From NCBI RefSeq assembly GCF_041381155.1, contig NC_091135.1, forward strand, positions 53,891,997 to 53,955,996: a stretch of 64,000 bases of DNA. Direction: 5' to 3'. The notes under the pieces are model-generated. The model had not been told where the DNA came from. It did not search any database and saw only the letters and a list, made by a program, of their open reading frames with translations. Position 1 is the stretch's first letter; each line of letters starts with the position of its first letter. Position numbers and translations under genes: made by a program. Source of the DNA: Argopecten irradians. Lineage: Eukaryota; Mollusca; Bivalvia; Pectinida; Pectinidae. This document shows positions 54,624-64,000 of this stretch, piece by piece.

Positions 54624-57600
54624 ATGAAAAGAAACGTCGGGATTCCTCGTCAGACATCACTGGCGACGCCAGTAGTTCCAAATCCATTTGTGCATCAGAT
54701 TGACCTTACAAATGCAGATAAAATCAGGGTACGATCTGACGACGATACTGATCATACGAGGATGTAGGAAGCTGTGATTCATCGCATCGGTTTTATTTAG
54801 TTTCGGTCTTTTTCCAACACTGAATCACAAGTTTTGAAAAAAAAGTATATATGTGTTACAGCAAATGGGTTAGCCATTTGAAGCTGCTGTATCTTAACCT
54901 AAAACCATAAATGATTAATTTTGCTGAAAATAGAGATTTTCTACCACACTAGATTTTTAAAGTTCTACATAACACTTAACAGCTTTAAAGTTAACTACTG
55001 CAGTAAGTTACGTAACAATGTTCCTGCAGTGTTAGTAATTCACATTTTTAGGGTTGATGTATTTAATGAATTATTATTGTATCAACTGAAATATCTTCCG
55101 AGAAATCGTAACAAAAAGTCTGTATATATATTATATATCTAAAATTAAAAGCTAGAATTTTATTCTTTGCCACACATATTATTGATAATAAATATCCATT
55201 ATTAAGAAACCATTAATAGTGGACAATCAACCTAACGGACATGCGCAACCCGGTAGGATACCAGTGAATGACGAATCAAGGTGGTCTAGAAGCTGAATTG
55301 CTTACTTAAGACCGAAGATCAGGTATATTAAAAAAGTACTGATTAAATTTTAATGTGTTACAGATTGCCCTGATGTCTGTGTTTGTAGTTCCCATCCGTC
55401 TGGTTTTTTGTGCCATCTTCCTTCTGTCTGGCTATCTCATAGCTACAATAGCCCTAGCATTCAGAACTCCAGAGGAGAAGAACAAACCTCTTTGTGGATG
55501 GAGAAAGTAAGTTTCTTAAAGTAAAACCTTTATTTTCATTGTTTTATTTACAGAGCAAAGTAATTAAAATTGATGATGTTATTGTAAGGACAGATGTGAA
55601 GCTGATGAGACAGTGACATTAGTAGGGGTGCGGCGGTTTACCGGTATATCGGCGACATTATCTACTATTATTGACACAAAACACAGTTGAATGTATATAC
55701 TCATCATATCTTTGATATTTAGAAATATTTATTAAGTGAAATTAAATAAAAAATTCCAGCATATCCATGCATGTACCGTATTTGACTCAATAAGCACCCA
55801 GAGTGGTGTATGATTGAAGGAAATAATGGGATGGTTATATTAATAGGACCAAAGCTGGACTACTGTTTCACAAAATTAAATCATTGCAAAAAGTAAGCCA
55901 TCAATCAATCTGTAAAATAAATCAAATATCAAATAAGGAAACTTTGGTTTTCATAATTTTGGTCTGTATTTACTTGGAGGTAAGTGAAATTTAGGCTTCA
56001 AAAAGGGGAGAGTGAATTATATCTTCAATAAACTACTCACCTTAGTCAGTCAAGAAGATGGGGATGTTGACTACCCCTGGCATACCTTTTTTATACCATT
56101 ACAATGTTATTTACTTTTTTTTTTTTTTTGTCGATATCAATTTTTAACAGTGATATTGATAAATAAATGATTATTATAGTCTCACCATTAAACATTGCTG
56201 TGAATTACATAACCTGTAATAAATATATGCCATTTAGGCCACACCAATTTGAAAAATAGTTCTTCGGGATTTTGGAGAGAGAAAAAGTGGGGCGAGAGGG
56301 TGGGTGTTTTCTTCTTTTTTATTTTATTTTTATTTTCCCAAAAAATGGGGCGAGCTGTATCAAAAATGAGAATATGATTTATACAAACATTAACACAAGG
56401 CTAAATCCATGATATTTGTGTTTTATGAACATGCAGGTTGTAGCATTTATGTTTTGAGAGTCAAAAGAAAAGATATAAATAACATCTTTGGCCTCTGTGC
56501 TATTGACTTGTTTGAAAGACTAATTGTTGTCTGAACAATGCTCATGTGCAAAAAGATATAAAGAGAACAAGGTAAAAACCAATATAATGATAAATTCAAC
56601 ATTTATCAACAACAACAATATGTGACTGCCATGCCTCGGCATTGAATAAAAAATCAATAATCAAATTCAAATGTAAATCAACAGTGTTTTCATTTACATA
56701 TGAACTCTACTAAAAACTCTTTAGGAGAATCATAAATATCGTTGATCTACAATATTGGGAACCTGTAAAATTATGCCACACCTAATAGAACAAAAGGTTA
56801 GCATTTTCACAGTATAGATATAATCTTGACTAGTCATTCAAAACTATAGAAGCATTCAATATCATCATAATAATTTCAATTACATTAATTCTTATATTAG
56901 TTTCTGTGACCTTGCTTTCATCTTTGTTAACAAACATTTAATACAAAAACATTCTAAAGTTGGAAGGAGATTTGTTCCATGTTTTGCTGTTGTTGGCATG
57001 ATATGAAGTAAAAGTAAAAAAAAAAAAGTAAACATTGACTTTGATACCAATATTCAGAAAAAGAAAATAGGTTCGTAATTTTAAGCTTTGGATCATCTAT
57101 AAAGCATGTAATTTTACGTCGACCACATCGATCACATTTTCGTCATTTGCGTTTATAGAATCGAACAAATCTTTAAAAGTCCACTGTTCAACTGTTCAAT
57201 CGCCATTACACATAGCCTTGTATGCCGAACCCTGACCCTTACCTGTGTTGTAAAGAATTTTTTGTCTAGAACTTCTCAAAACGCTCTTACAGTTGTGTTA
57301 ACATTATTAGATGCATATTCTTGTCTTAAAATAATTTCATCATCTCCTTAGTGGTTATGTATTGCTTTTGTTTAACATGCGTGACTTTGACTTGGGCAAG
57401 GGTACAGCGTACACGTTGTACCTGCTTAATCGTATTGATCAACGATTTGGAATTTAAAATATTAATTAAAATATTTAACAATGTTGTGGATTTTATCACT
57501 ATTTCTTGTCATATGTTTCATAAGGATTGTAGAACAATATATTTATGTCATATTTTGCTTCGTGGTTATATAACGAAATAGCCTCACTGAATTGTCCCTT

Positions 57601-60600
57601 TAAACCTCTTACAGTATAGGGAACAACAACATCTCGTCAAAAGTTCCCACAGTTGCAACATGAACACCTACCATTTTTTCATTCGTTTTTTCTTAATCTG
57701 GTTCCATTTTGCGCTTCAACTTTCTTTTTCTTACGGGTTTAAGCGCTCAAGTGATAAGGATTTCAGCGTGTCTAAAGCACAAAGCAGAAATGGGAAGGGA
57801 AAAATCGGACTTTTGTTCTTCGGATATCTGAGCATCTGAAATAGGGGCGGTAATTTTTTTAAAATTTTATTTTCTAGCTTTTCCATTTTAGGGGTGGGAA
57901 ATTCCGAAGAGCTAGGTTTCAAATTGGTGTGGCCTTATGTACATGTATCTTTCTGTGTTTCTAGTGAGTGGTGTGGTAGAAGTTTATAATGTTTATTCCT
58001 AATTCTATTCAGAATGTTGTATCATGTTTTTGTATAGGTTTTAAGATCTGCTGAAAAGTCCCAATACAAACTATGAAAAAAATAAATGATCAGAGTATAG
58101 AGCAGTATTTTATTATATTGTTATAAATATCTTATGATTTAAATATTCCTTATTTATACACATACCAAGCGCATGCCAGCATATGGATAGAAATATCTCT
58201 TCATAACAAATACAATGGTTATGATTGAAATATGCAAATTTATAAAGGAATTTTTCCTGTTTTACGCAATAAGTTGGTGTACAGGTGTATATATATATAC
58301 ATAAAATGGTGATCTATTATAATTCTGTACATACGCATTGTTTGGAATACCTGAAAGATCCTTTCATTCATACATGGTATCTGGCATGTCTTTGCACATT
58401 CAGATCTACCAGAGTTACTTCCCTTCATTTCACTCTGATTGAAACAAAAGGAATTCACTCTGATTGAAACAAAGGGAAGTAACACTTGAAGATTAATGGT
58501 TTTTGTTATAAAAACCAAATTGATTAATACATTGCTTTAAAGTTTTATTTTCTTTCGTAACAAATGTATAAATTTTAGTTTGATGTGGTGCATTTAACAA
58601 TGGTTATGATAAATTGTCAGAACTTCTAATTTTGAACTATGTAATGTTTAATATCCTTTCCAGTGATGTAATGTTCAGTTTGCTGTGACCATTCTCTAAC
58701 AGTGTAGGAACTGTATGTCAATTTTCAAGAAATTGATTCATTTCTACATTATATGTTTTGGTTGGTTAATTGATATTTGTGCATCCTTTAATACATTATG
58801 CCTGAAAGAAAGCTTCAGTTTTTAGTTGACATGATAAAGCTGGTCATCATGCATGGACAATAAGGTCAAACAAAGCCTAGATTTATTCTGCTTGCAAGTA
58901 TCTCTGGGTTTTGGAAGAACCAAACTTATGCAATGTGAAAAACAGTATTTGCAATACTGTGAAAATAAGGTGTTTTTTTATTATTATTATTTAATTAAGT
59001 TTGTCTAGCTAGTCTGTAGGAACAATACAAGTCTTTGCCATATCCTGGCATCCTTAGATATCATTCTCCCATGTCACTTATCATACATTAATTAAATTGG
59101 ATGGTTAAATTAGAAATTGTTCAAATGGTAGTCAGGATCCACAGCCCTGAACTCATGCTCAAGGGATGGGGTAATTGTTGTAAGCTAATTCTTATTTAAT
59201 TTGTTTAGTATAAGTCTTTTTAGATGACCTATAGTCATCATGTTTCGTCCGTCGTCGTGCGCCGTCCGCCGTGCGCCGTGCGTTAACTTTTCACATTTTG
59301 AACTTCTTCTCAAGTTTGACCAGTGGGATTGAGCTGAAACTTACCTGAAATGATCCTGAGATGGTCCCGACAAAGTGTTGTTATTTTTCGGGTTGATCCG
59401 AAATCCAAGATGGCCGCCACAGCTGCCATCTTGAAAACACATTTTGAACTTCTTCTCAAGTTCTACCGGTGCGATTTGGCTGAAACTCACCTGAAATGAT
59501 CCTGAGATGGTCCTGACAAAGTGCTGTTATTTTTCGGGTTGATCCGAAATCCAAGATGGCTGCCACAGCCGCCATCTTGAAAACACATTTTGAACTTCTT
59601 CTCAAGTTCTACCGGTGCGATTTGGCTGAAACTTGCATGAAATGATCCTGACATGGTCCCGACAAAGTGATGTTATTTTTCGGGTCGATCCGAAATCCAA
59701 GATGGCCGCCACAGCCGCCATCTTGAAAACACATTTTGAACTTCTTCTCAAGTTCTACTGGTGCGATTTGGCTGAAACTTGCATGAAATGATCCTGACAT
59801 GGTCCCAACAAAGTGTTGTTATTTTTCGGGTCAAACCGAAATCCAAGATGGCCGCCACAGCCACCATCTTGAAAACACATTTTAAACTTCTTCTCAAGTT
59901 CTACCAGTGCAATTTGGCTGAAACTTGCATAAAATGATCCTGACATGGTCCCGACAAAGTGTTGTTATTTTTCGGGTTGATCTGAAATCCAAGATGGCAG
60001 CCACAGCCGCCATCTTGAAAACACATTTTGAACTTCTTCTCAAGTTCTACCGGTGCGATTTGGCTGAAACTTGCATGAAATGATCCTGACATGGTCCCGA
60101 CAAAGTGTTGTTATTTTTCGGGTCGATCTGAAATCCAAGATGGCAGCCACAGCCGCCATCTTGAAAACACATTTTGAACTTCTTCTCAAGTTCTAACGGT
60201 ACGATTTGGCTGAAACTTGCATGAAATGATCTTGACATGGTCCCGACAAAGTGTTGTTATTTTTCAGGTCAATCTGAAATCCAAGATGGCCGCCACAGCC
60301 GCCATCTTGAAAACACATTTTGAACTTCTTCTCAAGTTCTACCGGTGCGATTTGGCTGAAACTTGCATGAAATGATCCTGACATGGTCTCGACAAAATGT
60401 TGTTATTTTTCGGGTCAATCAGAAATCCAAGATGGCCGCCACAGCCGCCATCTTGAAAACACATTTTGAACTTCTTCTCAAGTTCTACCTGTGGGATTTT
60501 GCTGAAACTTGCATGAAATGATCCTGACATGGTCCCGACAAAGTGTTGTTATTTTTCGGGTCGATCTGAAATCCAAGATGGCAGCCACAGTCTCCATCTT

Positions 60601-61677
60601 GAAAACACATTTTGAACTTCTTCTTTGAAGTTCTACCGGTGTAATTTGGCTGAAACTTGCATAAAATGATCCTGACATGGTCCCGACAAAGTGTTGTTAT
60701 TTTTCGGGTCAATCCGAAATCCAAGATGGCGGTCACAGCCGCCATCTTGAAAACACATTTTGAACTTCTCCTCAAGTTCTACCGGTGCGATTTGGCTGAA
60801 ACTTGCATGAAATGATCCTGACATGGTCCCGACAAAGTATTGTTACATCTCTGGTTGATCCCAAATCGAAGATGACTGCCATGACACTATATATCTAATT
60901 AATTTCCTATATTTAAAGGCCCTTGGGCCTCTTGTTTGAAATAAAATTTGTTAAAAGAAATTGAAAATGATCCTGACATGATCCTGACAAAGTGACACCA
61001 TATATATTTAATTTTACTATTGTCAAGGTAGTCAGATGACCGTTAAGGCCCTTTGGGCCTCTTGTTTTGAATTAGAGTCATATGATCAGCAGAATGTTAA
61101 ATGTATGTCTGCATTACCTGGTATTATGTATATGTTGAGGTAGATCCGTTCCTAGGAAAATGTTTGTAATATCACATCAGTAAAGTGTTTGCTGTATTAA
61201 AAGATATACTAGGCTACATATTAAATCATTCATAGGTCAGTGCTATTAAAAAGACTAAAAATCAGTTTAATACTACCGGTATGTGATGTGCAGAAGGAAC
61301 TTACCTTAAACTTTTGTCATTGATATGATATGCCTACTTGAGAATTGTCCAAATTGAGTGAGGTAGCTGCCTTTCCATGCAGACAGCTGGCGGATACTCT
61401 GTATAGACAAACCAAGCAAAAGTTTGAAGTATGTACAGGTTTACAACTTTTGTTTGTAGCTTATTACGACCGGTGGTAGTTCTGATGTGCAGAGGATTGT
61501 TCCTGGCAGGTGGATTCCACTGGGTAACAATTAAGGGCAAGAGGGTGCATGCCGCAGAGGCGCCTATACTGACACTCGTGCCCCATTCCACCTACTTTGA
61601 TGCCTTGCCAGTTGTAGCCCTGGATCTCACTACAATTGTCGCAAAGTCTCAAGCAGAAAAAGTGCCATTATTTGGAA
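54624..61677 (+). CDS. Lysophosphatidylcholine acyltransferase (LPCAT1/2-like), exons 1-3, 3' truncated by window
   Basis: Exons: 54624-54729, 55364-55506, 61460-61677, with GT-AG borders and in-frame joins. The enzyme family transfers acyl groups from acyl-CoA to lysophospholipids (Lands cycle) in ER and lipid-droplet membranes. Exon 1 contains VVPNPFVHQ, matching the APNPF/VPNPFV region of LPCAT1/2. Exon 2 encodes a hydrophobic segment (FVVPIRLVFCAIFLLSGYLI) and ends near WR. Exon 3 has LFLAGGFHWVTIKGKR and the acyltransferase motif HSTYFD (61584-61601), with catalytic His and Asp. The AGGFH...PHSxYFDA stretch is closer to LPCAT1 than LPCAT2. An in-frame ATG at 54522 is possible, but it lies upstream of the NRF1-like site, so 54624 is preferred. 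Motif EGT and the EF-hands must lie beyond 64000; intron 3 is open to the window end. Confidence 0.88.
56237..57934. mobile_element. TTA-flanked MITE (PIF/Harbinger-like)
   Basis: The ends GGCCACACCAATTTGAAA match in inverted orientation at 56237 and 57934. TTA lies directly outside on each side (56234-56236, 57935-57937), the 3-bp target preference of PIF/Harbinger elements. Similarity extends inward through CTTCGG. The 1.7-kb interior shows no transposase. It lies in LPCAT intron 2. Confidence 0.65.
58405..58490. repeat. Small inverted repeat with AGAGTTACTTCCCTT arm
   Basis: AGAGTTACTTCCCTT and the inverted AAGGGAAGTAACACTT flank a 26-bp duplication containing TCACTCTGATTGAAACAAA. The arm word is shared with the element at 23240-23465. 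Confidence 0.6.
59225..60935. repeat. 146-bp satellite element in LPCAT intron 2
   Basis: About ten to eleven units repeat at exactly 146 bp over most of the array. Each has TTTTCGGGTCGATCCGAAAT, then CCAAGATGGCCGCC facing GCCGCCATCTTG. The left boundary is the hairpin GATGAC/GTCATC (about 59225-59242) followed by a CGTCCGTCGTCGTGCGCCGT tract, the mirror image of the end at 15929-15998. The right side decays into AAAGGCCCTTGGGCCTCTTG, which recurs at 61046-61066. Confidence 0.93.
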
Positions 61678-64000
61678 GTAGGTCCTTCTGTATATGTACA
61701 TTGGTATTTCAGTTGGGCTTCAGTTTTAAGATATATTATGGTAAATAAAATTAATAATATCAATCTAGCCACAAGCTGATTTTAGTTTCACTACCTAGGT
61801 AATATAAATCCATAATATTTCATAGCAAACCTAGCCTGTGTTAATCAAATATCAACCATGTCCAAAGCTTATTACTTATAGGAATAAATAGAATTATTAT
61901 GATATTTCTACCAAGCCAGAAATATTTCTCCATGTCACTAAACCCCAGTAGATATAATGTGGACCCATAATGCTTTAATTTCGTAGTCTTCCAATTAAAT
62001 TCAAAATATTTTATTGTGTAATAAAAGGATTGGATAACAGGCAGTGCCTATATTGATCCTTTCCTGACAAGTCTTCATATTCTTTATTGGTTTGAAATAT
62101 GTATGTATGTGATATTTCCATATCAAAATAAAACAGACCCACGTGGACACTCTATTTAATCAATCTGGTGTGTGAATTTACTGACACTTTGAGGGCTTTT
62201 ATAACCCCCCCCCCCCCCCCCCCAAAAAAAAAAAAAAAAAAAAAATCCCCACAATGTAATTTGTTAAATCCTTAATACTGCTGTTGATGTGTTTGATGGA
62301 TTTTGTTTATTAATAATTTGCATGATTTTTTACCTTGTTGTAGATCAGAAAAATGGACACAGTCTTGGAATAGTTAATTTGATAGAGTATTTAAATGTGT
62401 GAGTTTTCTGTAATGTGTCATTTTTGTAATGACCATGTCAAAGAAATTTTGAATTTTTTGTTCTTTAACTGAAATACATGACATATAAAGCTCTTGTCTT
62501 TGTATATGTATATTATATCATAGCACTGAAAACAATGTTAGAAAGTGCTGAAATGTTCAGACTTCTGCAAACAAATACCACATATTTCGTCCATTTTTCT
62601 GATTTTAAAACTAACTAGCTTTATTGGGGATGGTTGCTGGAATGAACTGATATTTGCTGTTTGTTGTTTTGGCCCTGTCGAAGCTTTACAGTTTTGCTTT
62701 CATTATGGCTGGACTTTGATAACTCAAACCTTAATGTCCTTGATTGACCTTGTAAAATGTTTACATTAATGATATGATTTGGTAGATAATTCTGAGAAAA
62801 GTTAAATTAATGTGTATCATAATAACTATAGATATACAAATATATAATCACATTGTAGTTTAAATTATTTCTACTGGCTTAGATTTTTTTCTTCAAAATA
62901 TTGAACAATTTATGAAAATTTCAAAAATTACCTGTAAGTGATCAACAGTACATTGTTTATAATACATGTACTAAGTTATCTCCTTTTTGTTAAATTACAA
63001 CCTAATTGTAATAAATATTTTTTTTATGAGAAAATTTCTTGGTTCTGAAGAAAGATAAAAACATTTTTTTCCTCGCCAACAAAAGGTGAATTCATTGTCA
63101 AGGGCAGATAACTATGCAATATGAAAACATACATGTAAAATATTTTACCATAAGGCCAATGGTCTGTTTCTGTTGTCACGATTACAACGCTCCACCCACC
63201 ATTACTAATCTTGTATGGAATTACTTTTCTGCATGGTGGTCTGAAGCATGGTGCCTGTTTGGGTGGTGAATGACATGGGATGACTCCAAATTGCACCGCT
63301 GTTAAAATATCATGATAATTTGGTGTTAATATTCATCATTCATTTTACATGCTCATTACCATGTGCAGTGTTAATATTTTTTTTTTTTTTTGAGTACATT
63401 GTCATTTCTAGAGTCAAGATTTCCAAGATTATTTAGCAGCGACGAACCTAGACCTTTTTCATACTTTGTAAACATTATTTTGAATTGTTACTAGAAAACA
63501 GTTGATTTATGATTAATATGATTCTACCACATTGTATTCTCAAAGTGATTTTATTTGGTATTATTTATTTATAGTAGTATTGATTGCTTGATTACATGCT
63601 GCAAAGTGATTTATTTCTATTTATTAATAATTAGCACTGATTTGACTTTGCGATAGTGTTAATCACTGCTTACAATATAAAAAATAGTGCTTTTCAATTG
63701 CATAAGATTCAAAACTATAAACAACTTATCAGAAAGACCTTTTGATTTGTTTCTTGTTTCTTTTTTATGTATCAAAATCATGCTGTTAATCAGGGATCAC
63801 TCTTAGTGTAAGGACTTTCACTCATGTTTTTATTGAAATTCTCAGTATTATATACATGTAATTACAATACCGGTATATAATTCTCAGAATAATACATTCA
63901 AAATCCCACCCATTTTCTTCCAAACCCTGAAATTGTCCCATGTATGTATTGACTGAGAATGTTTCCTGTCTTACTGTTTGCATTTCTCTTTTACAAGGAC
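61678..64000 (+). other. LPCAT intron 3 (incomplete), no exon seen
   Basis: AT-rich intron sequence. C and A homopolymers lie together near 62207-62244. I looked for the next LPCAT exon (a segment around the conserved RPVxVSR region) and did not find it, so the gene continues beyond the window. No other gene is recognised. Confidence 0.6.

Noticed and set aside
55625..55680. TAGGGGTGCGGCGGTTTACC as a hAT transposon end
   Set aside because: It resembles hAT ends, but I could not find the opposite end or an 8-bp target duplication.
59609..60824. A series of 63-codon minus-strand frames spaced 146 bp apart
   Set aside because: They are the same satellite unit read repeatedly; overlap and spacing equal the repeat period.

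Overview
The window is animal nuclear DNA: AT-rich, with small exons, GT-AG introns and many short inverted-repeat transposons. The repeats look molluscan, most likely bivalve (tandem units with paired GATGGC/GCCATC cores, CGACGGACG-rich element ends, and a BEL/Pao retroelement). I cannot name the species. Four host genes were recognised from protein similarity recalled from memory: the 5' part of NUP93 (minus strand, 17412 down to 8474), a complete 14-exon DUS2 (plus strand, 22921-42286), an intronless casein kinase I alpha (minus strand, 53383-54366), and the first three exons of an LPCAT1/2-type acyltransferase (plus strand, from 54624 off the right edge).

Bases 1-8060 are a second copy of about 8243-15340. 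A 10-N gap lies at 8061-8070. NUP93 exons 5-9 therefore appear twice. This looks like two contig ends that overlap but were not merged. The left copy becomes full of small insertions past about 3.7 kb, as expected of an unpolished contig end. NUP93 intron 4 (11268-16027) holds a terminal-inverted-repeat element and two satellites.

The NUP93-DUS2 gap (17413-22920) is largely built of three transposons lying end to end: a pogo/Tigger-like element with TA target sites, a TAGCCAAGGG inverted-repeat element, and a foldback element whose ends are made of ACGGCCCC repeats. DUS2 is expanded by repeats. Its intron 7 carries a 6.6-kb rearranged BEL/Pao retrotransposon, folded into nested inverted copies and flanked by CCAAT. 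Its introns also hold several MITEs and two minisatellites.

Between DUS2 and CK1-alpha (42287-53382) I see no convincing gene, only repeats, including a second foldback element with tandem-repeat ends. CK1-alpha and LPCAT are head to head, with a short shared promoter carrying NRF1-like and YY1-like motifs. LPCAT introns contain a TTA-flanked MITE and a 146-bp satellite.

The two most notable observations are these. In NUP93 a 49-bp minisatellite is a tandem amplification of an intron-exon junction, giving about 14 copies of a 3' splice site in front of one exon. In DUS2 the BEL/Pao insertion preserves the order expected of minus-strand cDNA still headed by its tRNA-His primer sequence. The four host genes are not known to share a pathway; they are unrelated housekeeping functions (nuclear pore, tRNA modification, kinase signalling, phospholipid remodelling).
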